Positions 1 through 9,903 of a DNA stretch of 64,000 nt are shown one piece after another. Origin of the DNA: Rhizaria sp. SCN 62-66 (Eukaryota > Rhizaria, unplaced); the NCBI GenBank assembly GCA_001724265.1, contig MEDY01000097.1:1-64000 (forward strand), given 5' to 3'. Position numbers and translations under genes: made by a program. The notes below the pieces were generated by a model, which did no database searches, had not been told where the DNA came from, and worked only from the letters and a program-made list of their open reading frames with translations. Each line of letters begins with the position of its first letter. Positions within the stretch are counted from its first letter, which is position 1.

Positions 1-2182
1 CGCTGCGGCCGCCGGCGCTCGCCGACACGGGCGCGGCGCCGAGCGCGGCCAGCACGGCGAAGCGCTGTGACTTCTTGGGGGCCGCAGCGCGCCGCGCCGC
101 CGCCGCCGCGCGCGCCGCGGCCGTGCGCGCCGCCGCCGCGCGCGCCGCAGTGGTGGGTGCGAGCCAGGGTCGGTGGAAGAGGCGGCGCAGCGTGTGCTCC
201 GCCTCGGGCGGGTCGGCGTCGTCCTCGCGCAGCGGCGTGATGAGCTCGTACGGGAACACGCCCTCGGCCGTGTGGTGCAACGCAGTGGCAGGCACGCGCT
301 GCAGCACAACGACCTGGCAGTTTACCGGGTTCCACAGGCGGTGGAAACGCGACACAGGCCAGTGGAAGTACTTCATCAGCAGCAGCCGCAGCGTCATGCC
401 GTGGGTGACGATGACAACGTTGGGCGCCGCGTCGTTCTGCTCGATCGCGCGGTTGACCGTCTCCCAGAAGCCCGCGACGCGGTTGTAGACGTCAGAGCCC
501 GACTCGCCCTGCGGGAAGCGGTAGTAGAAGGCGCCGTAGTACTCGCGCTCGCGGCGGCATTTGGTGATGTCGGCGAGCCGCTGCAGGTTGCCGAAGTCCT
601 GTTCGCGGATGCGCGGGTCCTCGCGGATCACGATGCGCGGACAACTGTTCTCGTCCTCCTCCTCTTCCTCCTCCTCAACAACCTCCGCGTCGGCCGCCTC
701 CTGCTGGTCCTGCTCCTGCTCAGCGCCGCCAGCAGCAGCAGTGACGGCGCCGCCGTCGACTGCGCGGCGGGACGGACTGCGCGACTTGCCGCTGCGTACT
801 GCGCGGCCGCTGCCACTGCCGCTGCCGCTGCTGTTGCTGCGCCTGCGGCGCACGCTGAGCTCCTTGACCACGGCGTCAGCCGTCTGTCGCGCGCGCAGGT
901 AGGGCGAGCAGTAGACGTCGACGGCCTCGTTCTGGCCAATGAGCCCGCGCAGGAGCTGGCCCGCGCGGCGCGCCTGCGTGTAGCCTTTGGGAGTGATGGG
1001 CACCTGGGAGTCGGGGACGCGCTCGAACACGCTTTCGTCGACGTTGCCCCAGGCTTCGCCGTGTCGGATCAGGTAGATGCGCCGCGGGAACGGGTACAGC
1101 GCGTCGCCGCCGTTGTTGTGGTTGGCGCTGGCGCTGTCGCCGTCCGCGGCGGGGTTGGTGGGGCGCAGCGCGGAGCTAGTGCCGGGGCTGGTCATGTTGG
1201 GCCGCGGACTGGGGAAGCTGGTCGACAGGGCCAGGCCGCCCAGCGACGCGGCAGGGGCGAGGGTCGGCTCCGCGGCCGCCACAGCCCCGGCCCCGGCGGC
1301 GAGGGCGTGGTGCGCAGAAGCCGCGGCGAGAATCGCGTTGGTGCTGCCTTCCGCGGCGCTCACAGGGTCTGCGTCTGCAGCGTTGCTCGCGGGATAACCC
1401 TGAATCTGGCCGTCTCTGGCCGCGCCGCTCGCGCTAAAGCTTGCGAGAGCGTCGCTATTGTCGAGAGCACTATTCCCGGCGACGTTGTCGATGTTGCGAT
1501 CAAGGGCGTTGGACGACGGCGACGTGACCGCGTTACTATATGATGCGTTGGAGCCAGTGGCTGACTCGTCGAGCGACCTCAACGCGGCATCCAGCGCCCT
1601 CACACCGCCACCGGGGGCTTCGCCCTCGCCCTCAGTCTCCGCATCGGCAACGACCACGGGCGACGCCGGGTTCGATGAGGCGGCAGCGCCAGAAGAAGCA
1701 GCGTTTGACGAGGCGTTTGCATTAGCGCGGGAGCGGGGGTACTGCGAGCGCGGCTGGCGCAGTAGGGGCAGCAGCGCCATGCGGCCGCTGCCGGGCGTGC
1801 TGGCGCCGTTGCCCGCGCTGCTGCCGTTGCCGCCGTTGTTGTTGTCGGCGTAGGAGGAGGACGAGGTCTGGGTCGGCTCGTGGGAACGGAGGCCGAACGC
1901 GGGGGGCGCGACGGGGCCCGCAGCGGCGGCGGCCGGAGGCAGCGGCAGCGTCGAGGCGGTCTGTCCTAACGCAGAGCCGTCGCTCGACGACGAGAACGCC
2001 GAAGAGGAGTTGTGCGTGCGCGGGCAGTGCAGCGTTGACGGCGGACACGCTGGCGAGCGCAGTGACGACAGAGCGAACGAACCAGTTGCTGCGGGGGCGG
2101 CAACTGCCGCTGAAGAACAAGAAGGCAGCATAGAAGCAACGCGGGTAGCGACACGGGCGGATGCTGCGGCGGTGGAACGCAT
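1..2182 (-). CDS. AT74-like histidine phosphatase (phosphoglycerate mutase superfamily), 3' end beyond window
   Basis: The minus strand is open from a stop at 2360 to the left edge; the first ATG is at 2182, giving at least 727 residues with no stop seen. The catalytic RHGE box (LIRHGEAWGN) is at about residues 371-380 and the second catalytic histidine (VIVTHGMT) at about 594. Between them lie SPYLRARQT and REDPRIREQDFGN, then FPQGESGSDVYNRV, the arrangement of the plant AT74 branch. Expected chemistry is phosphoryl transfer through a phospho-histidine; the substrate is unknown. The first ~365 residues are Ser/Ala/Asn-rich and probably disordered, and an acidic Glu-rich insert sits between the SPY and RED motifs. 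The start MRSTAAASARVATRV is basic and Ser/Ala-rich, so a mitochondrial presequence is possible but unproven. A downstream Ala/Arg-rich tail continues off the edge. The family is clear; the N-terminal boundary is less so. Confidence 0.82.
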   Translation of the reverse strand, partial: MRSTAAASARVATRVASMLPSCSSAAVAAPAATGSFALSSLRSPACPPSTLHCPRTHNSSSAFSSSSDGSALGQTASTLPLPPAAAAAGPVAPPAFGLRSHEPTQTSSSSYADNNNGGNGSSAGNGASTPGSGRMALLPLLRQPRSQYPRSRANANASSNAASSGAAASSNPASPVVVADAETEGEGEAPGGGVRALDAALRSLDESATGSNASYSNAVTSPSSNALDRNIDNVAGNSALDNSDALASFSASGAARDGQIQGYPASNAADADPVSAAEGSTNAILAAASAHHALAAGAGAVAAAEPTLAPAASLGGLALSTSFPSPRPNMTSPGTSSALRPTNPAADGDSASANHNNGGDALYPFPRRIYLIRHGEAWGNVDESVFERVPDSQVPITPKGYTQARRAGQLLRGLIGQNEAVDVYCSPYLRARQTADAVVKELSVRRRRSNSSGSGSGSGRAVRSGKSRSPSRRAVDGGAVTAAAGGAEQEQDQQEAADAEVVEEEEEEEDENSCPRIVIREDPRIREQDFGNLQRLADITKCRREREYYGAFYYRFPQGESGSDVYNRVAGFWETVNRAIEQNDAAPNVVIVTHGMTLRLLLMKYFHWPVSRFHRLWNPVNCQVVVLQRVPATALHHTAEGVFPYELITPLREDDADPPEAEHTLRRLFHRPWLAPTTAARAAAARTAAARAAAAARRAAAPKKSQRFAVLAALGAAPVSASAGGRS

Positions 2183-2870
2183 TGCTGCTTCCTGGGAGGT
2201 TTGGGAAGGGGCGGACAGGGTAGCTGGGGCCGAGAGCTTCCGCAAACGGACCGATGACTGAAAGCACGAAAAAGGCGTTGTAGCAACACAGGAACAGATT
2301 TCGGAAATGTAAGCATCATATTTACATGAAGAAAATACTAAAGTAGTCTTAAGTGCCGCTCAATAGGAACTTAAGGCGGTATTGTAGGACTGGTAACGGA
2401 TAAGCTACCATGGAGGAGATACGACACGCACGCAGATCTTTGAGACTGTGTCGAGACAAGATTTGCGCACTAAAAAGATCACCACAGAGAGAGCAATAAG
2501 ATTGACAAAAAGATCCGCGCAAGGTCAGTACGAGCACTTCCGCAGCAGTCTGTTTACGGTTGAGAACGCGTCAGATAAGTTGATCGATTGACGCCCACCA
2601 CACGTCCCTCTCAAACGCGACCGTGGTGGGACCCAAGTCACGCTGATGATATCAAAACAACGTCAATCTACCCCGCTCTGTCCGATACCTGATCTATAAC
2701 AACATCGTTCTGGTATAAATTTAAGTCTAAAATCTAAATTTCAAATTGATTTGCTTCAACGTTATATCTATCTCCTTTGATCAGGCTTCCCGAGTCCAAA
2801 TAGACCACGGTCTTCCAGACCTTTTGCTTCTGCATAACGGTCTCGCTCCACGCGACCCTGCGCGAGCCCT
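2183..2870. promoter_or_regulatory. Divergent intergenic region
   Basis: AT-rich spacer between the starts of the leftward phosphatase gene and the rightward SNARE gene, so it should hold both promoters. It becomes most AT-rich around 2690-2760. I see no conserved ORF, no RNA gene and no clear TATA element. Confidence 0.5.
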
Positions 2871-5800
2871 ATGCAGCGCTACCCTTCCGGCGCGGACACT
2901 AACGGCCAAGGCTACGATGGTGGCGCCCGCGTGGCGTCCCGGCGCTCCTTCGGCCCGTCCGAGCCCCCGCCGTCGTCTGCCTCTGCGTCCTCTCTTCTGA
3001 CCTCGACTTCCTCCTCGTCCTCCTTGTCGTCCGCCGCTGCGGGCCCCGGCGCGGGCTCGTCCTCTGCGCGCACCGCGGCGGCCCTCCGCGCGCTTGCGCA
3101 GTCGTCCGGCCGCGACTTCGTGCTCACTGGCGCCGCCCCGGCCCACCGCGCCCTGGCCGAGCACTCGTCCACGCTCGCGCGCCTGCTCGCAACACACGCA
3201 AGCGGCACCGGCGGCGCCGGCGCTGTCGGCGCGTCGGGCGGCAAGCGGCGCTCGCTGTCGGCGCGCGTGCGGCTGACGATGACGCGCGAGGTCGCCGCGC
3301 TGGTGCACGCCACGACGGGCTTCACAGCCGCGCTCGGGCTCCTGCTCGCCTCGCTCGCGCAGCCTCACGCGCAACATTCACGGCAGCAACAACACTCGCA
3401 GCAACACGCACAGCAGCAGCAGCAGGCGCCCCACGCGCTCCCCGCGTCGCTGCTGGCCGACGTGGCGCCCGCGCGCGCGTTCTGCGTCCTCTTCGTACAC
3501 ACCGTGTGTTCTCCCGCGCAGCCCGCGCCGCCGCTGCCCGCGCTGCTGCCGCCTGCGCCCTTCTACGCGTCCTACGCGGCATCCCCCGCCGCAGCCGCTG
3601 CCGCCGCGGCCGCCGTGTCCGCCGCGGCCGCCGACCTGTCCGCGCCGCTCGTCGCCGCGCCCTTCCGCCGTGCCGCGCTCGCTTTCGCGGCCCCCGCGGC
3701 GACCGAGGCCGCTGCACACGTCGCCGCAGCCGCGCTCGCCGACTGGGCGGCCTTCGCGGCGGCCTGCGCTGGCACCGCGGCGCGCGCGGCGGCGGCCGCG
3801 GCAGAGGCGCGTGCGCTCGCGCTACTCGACGAGGTCGGCCGCCTCGCCTCAGGCTCCGGCTCCGGCAATGGCGCAAGCGCAGACTTAGCCTCAGGTGCCA
3901 GTGCAGGCTCCAGTGCGAGCGCGGGCGGTAGAGGCGGCAAGTCAAGCCGCCGCACCGCAAACAACAACAACAGCAGTAGCAGCTCTAGTGCGAGCGCGAG
4001 TGCGGGTGAAGGCGGCGTGTGTGCTGCGTTGGGCGCTGCTGTTGAGGCGTTGGAGACGGCCGCCGAGACGCTGACGGCCGTGGCCGCGCGCGCCGCTGTT
4101 GCGGCTGCCGTTGATGCCGCCGCCGCCGAGGCCGCCGCCGCCGCCGCCGAGGCTGCTGCCGCCGCTGCCGCTGCGGAGTCCAGTCCGAGCAAGGGCGGTC
4201 GCGCGCGCGGCCGCGGCCGTAAGAGCAGCAGCGCTAATAGTAGCAGCAACAGCAGCAGCAGCAACTGGGGCAAGAGCAGCGACACGATGTGGCTCGGCGA
4301 CACGGACCCTTGGGAGGACGCCGCCGCCGCCGCCGCCGCCGCGGTCGCCGCGGCCTCCCCTGCCGGCGCCGTCTCACTGCCCGCGAGCGCTAGTAACAGC
4401 AGCGCCGCGGCGTCCGTGGCGAGCACTGTGCGCAGCAGCGGCAGCAGCGGCAGCTACAACAGCAACAGCAGCAGCGCCGGCGTCAGCGCCGGCGTCGTCA
4501 AGCGGGGTGTTGCGCGTCATGGCCGCCATGGCCGTGAAGATGACGACGACGGCGCTGAGAACAGTGGCAGCGGCAGCGGCAGCGACGATGACCGCAAGCA
4601 CGACGACGCCGGCGCCGCTGTGAGCGAGGAGGAAGAGGAGGAGCAGGACGAGATGCGGCGCGCCAACTTCGGCTTCAACGCGCTCGGCGGCGGCAGCAGT
4701 GCCCGCTACAGAGGCGGTGGCAACAACTCAGTGCGTCGCCGCAACGCTGCCGGCAACAACGACGGAAACGCCGACGACGCCTCCACCGAAGGTCAGCAGC
4801 AGCAACAGCAACAGCAGCAGCAGCGCCTGCTGCTGCAGCAGCGCGCGCGCACTTCCCGCTCGGCGGCGGCGTTGGCGCTCGAGACGCGCGACGCCGAGGA
4901 GCGCGCACAGCTGTACTCGCAGCTGGGCCGCGACGTGGCGTGCGCGCGCGACGCCTTCGCGCAGCTGCAGCTGCTCGCGCTGCAGCAGGGCGATACAGTC
5001 GACAGCATCGAGAGTGAGGCCTCGGCCACGCGCGCGCGCGCCACCGAGGCCCGCCGCGAGGTCGTCAAGGCCGCACGCAGGCACCGCCACCCGCTCGCGC
5101 TCGCGGGCGGCGTCCTGGGCCTTGCACTGGCGGGTCCCGCGGCCGTCGTCGCGCTGGGGCTCAAGCTGGGCATCGCGGTCGGACTCGGCTCGGCGTTCGT
5201 CGGCGGCGTCGTCGGTGACCGCGTGGCGGGTGCTGTGGCGCGAAGCAATGCGCGCGCGGGGCTCAATCTCTCGCAGGATCACCCGCCGCGCGCGCAGTTG
5301 CTGCCCCCGTTGCGGGCGAGGCCCGAGTCGTCCGACAGCAAGACTGCGGCCGCAGCCGACGGCGGCGGCGGCGTGGACGGCGACTGGGGACGCGGGGGCG
5401 CGGCGCGGCGGATCCCGCGCGCGTTCAGCATCAACAACAGCGACGACGACGACGCGCGCCCGCCGTCCCCGCGCTCCGCCGCCGCCGCCGCCGCGATCCT
5501 GCAGCAGCAGCAGCAGCCGCCGCAGCAGTTGCCCGACGCCGAGGGCCCGTCGCGCGCCGGTGGGTACTTAGAGCGGCTGCGTTTCGCGCTTAGGGGCTGC
5601 GTGGCGGACTCGGCGCTGGATGAGGAGCGCGAGCGCGCGGCCGCCGAGGCCGAGACCGAGGTTGAGGAGGCCGCTGCCGCCGCGACGGCCGCGGCCGCGG
5701 AGGCCGTCAGCTCGCAGGATTTGCATCACGGCGGCCGCGGCTGGCTCGGCGCGCGCGTTAACAGGAACATCAGCAGCAGCAACGGCCACGGCGACGGTCG

Positions 5801-6175
5801 CGGCCGCGGTGGTGTTGATGCTGAGCCCGCTGCGGTACTCGTGACGAGTAGACACGGCGAGCTCTTCCGCCGGCAGTCGCGCGAAGACGCCAACAGCGTC
5901 GCTGCGACCGAGTCGCAGGCGCAGTGGCAGTGGGGCTTACCTGTTTCTGCCTCGGGCTCGATGCCCACCGCCAACGAACCCCTCTCGAAGCAACAGCTCC
6001 AGCAGCGCGCTCAACAGCAGCAGCAGCAACAACAGGCTCAGACACAGGGCCAGGGCGCGCAGCCGTCTCCGAGCGAGAGCGTGTCTGACCCCGAGGACTC
6101 GCCGTGGGGCGCGGTCTCGCCCTGGGACCGCCCGCTGCCGCCGCAGCGCGCACAACAGCAAGCGCAAGCGCAAGC

Positions 6176-6207
<32 letters not shown>

Positions 6208-7553
6208 CTCAGCAGCAGCAACAGCAGCAACAACAGCAGGCTGCTTGCGAACAGGGTCGCCGCCGCCGCCGTCCGCCCGCGGTGACCAAGAGCATCGTCT
6301 TCGACCCCGACCGCGACCTCGAGCCTGAGCATGACCAAAACAGAGACAACGACCGTGGTCATGAGCGTGAGCGTGAGCGTGAGCGTGAGCGGATGACTGT
6401 GGGCAGCGCCGGCGCCGATAACTCAGAGCCCTACCTGCGGCCGCACTCGCGCAGTACGTATGCCGACGCTGACGCGCACGACTACGACAGCCACAGCTAT
6501 CTCAACAGTCTCGCTCGCGGCAGCAGCGTTAGCGGCAGCAGCAACACGGCGGGCAGCAAGGCCGCCGCGGTTGCTGCGCGCGCGCGGGCGCAAAAGGCCG
6601 CCGCAGCCGCCGCTGCCGCCACCGCGGCGTCGTCGTCGCGCCCCGGCTTCGCGCCGAGTGACCGTGAGCGGGGTGACCGTGAGCGCGACGAGGACGAGGT
6701 CGACGTGTCGCTGCTGCGCCACCCGCAGTCGCCCGCCACGCCCCTCTCGCACGGCGCCAAGTTGAGCTCTGGCCTCCACGTGCACGCCGCGGGCGCAACC
6801 GCAGGCCGCTCTGCGGCGGCCGCGGCTGTGCCCAAGGTGGTGCTTGCAAGCAACGGCAACGGCAACGGCAAGGGTGACGGCGACGGCGACGGGGACGGCG
6901 ACAGCGACGACGACCGTGACGCTAGTGAGGACGTGGACTCGTCTTTCGCGTGGGGCCGTCTCCTGGGCGCCACTAACACCGCTAAACCCTCTGCTGCTGT
7001 CCCCGCCGCTGCCATTCCCGCTGCAGTTCCTGTTGCTGCGCGTGCTTCTGCGCCCGCGCCGATGACTGCGCCTGCTGCTGCGGTTCCAGCGACTGTGTCC
7101 GGCGGGCGCCGCAACTGGGGCTCTTCGCAGCTCCTCTCCGCCCCGACTGCGCCCCCCGCGTCCGCCGCCGCCGCCGCCGCTGGCACGACTGGCACTGGCA
7201 CTGCGTCGCTGCTAACCGGCGGTGGACTGGGCTCTCTGTTCGACTTCGGCCCCGCCTCGGCGTTGGATCTGGCTGCGCTGGGGGACCGCGTCAAGAGCTC
7301 CGTCTCGCTCGCGGCGTCCACAGTCTCTTCTTCGGTCTCCTCGGCCGTGTCGGGGCTCTCGGCGGCCGCGGCGTCGGCGTCGGCCGAGCTCGCCTCGGGC
7401 TCGGGCGTGCGCGCGCAGGGGCTGGTGTTTGCACCGCGCGAGCAGTTGCGCCAGCAGCAGCAACAGCAGCAGCAGTACCAGCAGCAGCCGCAGCAGGGGC
7501 AGTACGGCACGGTGTACAAGACGGGGCAGTTCGACTCCACGGAGATGCTTTAA
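2871..7553 (+). CDS. Giant low-complexity protein with syntaxin-17-like SNARE and hairpin membrane anchor
   Basis: Single open frame of 1560 residues from an ATG to TAA. Most of it is Ala, Ser, Gln, Gly, Asn and acidic runs encoded by CAG/GCC/AGC repeats. At about residues 670-737 there is a Q-SNARE helix: hydrophobic heptad positions lead to QQGDTVDSIE, with Gln706 in the zero layer and Val710, Ile713 and Ala717 at the following layers. It is followed at about 741-792 by a Gly/Ala-rich double hydrophobic segment (starting PLALAGGVLGLALAGP) with a GLKLG turn. This SNARE-then-glycine-zipper-hairpin layout is that of syntaxin 17, the Qa-SNARE of autophagosome-lysosome fusion. Syntaxin 17 is about 300 residues; here about 660 residues precede and 770 follow the domain. 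A Habc bundle is not obvious. Function in membrane fusion is inferred from the domain only. Confidence 0.7.
6167..6242 (+). repeat. Coding CAG/CAA polyglutamine tract
   Basis: Mixed CAG/CAA codons inside the SNARE gene, encoding Gln with occasional Ala and Thr. Shorter Gln tracts occur near 4795-4835, 6010-6045 and 7450-7500. Confidence 0.9.
6361..6392 (+). repeat. Coding GTGAGC hexamer repeat
   Basis: Five tandem copies of a GTGAGC-type hexamer encode alternating Glu-Arg in the C-terminal low-complexity part of the SNARE protein. Confidence 0.85.
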
Positions 7554-9903
7554 GCGTGTCTGTGAGCAGCATGTGAGTGACTATGAGTCACACGGCTCTT
7601 GTTCGCATTCCGTGAACTTTTTTGAATCGTCTTTAACGAATATTTATGAATTGAATACAATGGTTTACATTAGAATCAATCGCGTATTGCTGTAGTTTGG
7701 GTGATAGGTGATTAGTTTATGATTTGATAGGATACGTAAAGGAACATAACAGACTGAAAAGAGAACATACAGAAAAGACGACTTGCATTAAAGAGATTGT
7801 ACTTCATTCTTTACTTTTTCACAATATAATTTGGCAATGGATAAGGCATACTGCTTAATTTTTGAGATTAAGGGAACGTTAGATTGTGTGGAGAAAAAGA
7901 GATCGGTGCGAAGATGAAGGTGTTGTTGTGAGGGATCGAATGAGAGCTTGTTGATTGAGCTGATGGTGACGCTGTTTTTGATGTCATGGTAACGTAATGC
8001 TGGTGTCGTCGTCGTCGTGCTCATTGCTTTACTGTGCGCGCTCGCACGTGTCGCAGCGGCGGCGCGAAGCCACACCACCGGGCTCTCCTCTTGCCCGCCC
8101 TCACTCAGCAAGTGCGCAATTAATGAGCACTGGACGATGAGATTAGACTGTGAGCACTAGGGGCGAGCGAGTGCCCGAGCGGTGGCGACTGCGCCGCAAG
8201 AAAACACACGCAATGCACCAGAGAAGCAAGATAACAACCAGAAAGGTCACATTGCGTGAGAATGCGTGCGTGAGAACTTAACAGCGACGGCAAAGCGAGA
8301 CACAGACAAGCGAAAGGGGAAAACCAAGCCAAACGAAGCAAAAACGGATTAGCAAAGGTGGCGAGAACTAAGGACGACAAACAATAACAAACAGTGTGAC
8401 TAGTACGTAACAAGATAGCGACACGTGCACACAACACACGCTCCTCAAATTTGCCTCTGACTCTTGCACAACAACTGTGACGCAACAACATTATTGTTTG
8501 CGTCGCTCGAGAGAGCTTCAATATTAAACATACGATTAACTACATTTTGATTTTTTGATTATTTTGATTGAAATATTGTTCTAGTTGGTTTTTGTAGCTT
8601 GAAAAAGAGAGCAAAGATGACAAACAAAGAGCATCCTTCTCCGCACACACCGTGACTCTAGGACTCAATCCACTCACTTTGCTCTCACTGCCTCGCACTC
8701 ACGTGCACAGGGCTCAAAAGGGGGCGGAACCCAGGGACTCTTGCGAATCGACGCTGAGAATGCAGTCCCCCCGGTCTCGTTCGTTCGTCGCGGAGCTGAC
8801 GACACTGCACAAGACAGCTGCCAACAGATGAACTGCAATAACAGTCACACAGTCGCAGTTGCAGTCGCAGTTTGTAGTCACGTTGCAGTGAGAGTTACAC
8901 GAAGAACAACTGTGGGCGTGCTTGATTTGCAAAACAAGCTAAAAAAACAAGCCTGAAAAGATGCAAGCAAACAAGCAGCACACAGAAAAGCTAGAGTGCA
9001 CACGATCGAGATCGCAAGCGCATATTTGTAAATATACAGAAGACGAGAGGTGGGTGAGGAAACATGCGCGTGCCGACAAGACAGGAACGCCGAGAGACTC
9101 TGAGAGAAAAACGTGTGAGAGAGGGGCGCAGAACCGCCTGTGCTGCGCTGCTGACTGCGTTTACACTGGATCGTGATGTTAGCAGCGACAAATGACAGTG
9201 CTGGAGTTAGTGCAAGCTGCAGCGACAGTGGCAGCGATGTTGGCCGTTGATCACACCGTGCGACGACAAACGCGACAGCGCAGCGCAGTGCACTGCAGCG
9301 ATGACGCGTAGGCCACACGTGAACGCAGAGTTAGATTGAGGCGACGATAAGATGACAGACTTGAAGAGACAGGTTGAGACTGCCGGAAGCAAGACAAAGC
9401 GAATCAGAGCAATGCACATGATTACCGTTCATTCAACCATCGCAGTGATGTTAGCATTCAGATTTCAATCATTACCAACGTATCATAAATGCCGATGCCG
9501 TCATCGCTGGGCCGTTCTCATACTCGCACTCGCGGTGATAGCCGCAGACACAGACAGAGTGGGTTGCGGTTCACAGCGCGAGTGCGTGGCCCGGAGCGCA
9601 AGCGAAGGGTGCGGAGGTGGTAGTACGACAACTTAAGAGAACAGTCAAGAGCACAGGAAAGGGCAGAGGGCAAGAAACACAAGACAAACGAGACCAATAA
9701 ACAGAGAAAACAGCGTTGCTGAAAGACGAACTCGATCATATGAGTGCATCAAGCAGCAAGGTAGGCAGAGAAGTTAAAAGAAACACGCACTTGACACGTC
9801 AACAGTTAAAAGAGAGAGAATGAAAAAGCAAGAGACAACAGCGCCGCGATTTCACGCTGCACTGTTAAATCCCACCAATCTTGTACAATCTCGATTTCGC
9901 GGC
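7554..9903. other. Long convergent intergenic region
   Basis: 2.35 kb between the 3' ends of the SNARE and GRK genes. The first part is AT-rich. From about 8100 to 9830 the plus strand is rich in A, G and C with few T, so the strand carrying the GRK transcript is pyrimidine-rich. Only short ORFs with no recognisable domain are present (for example 8120-8521 on the minus strand). It may hold a long GRK 3' UTR; no RNA gene was recognised. Confidence 0.5.

Noticed and set aside
173-1543. 456-codon plus-strand ORF at the left edge
   Set aside because: The opposite strand encodes a histidine phosphatase with both catalytic histidines, so this is its shadow.
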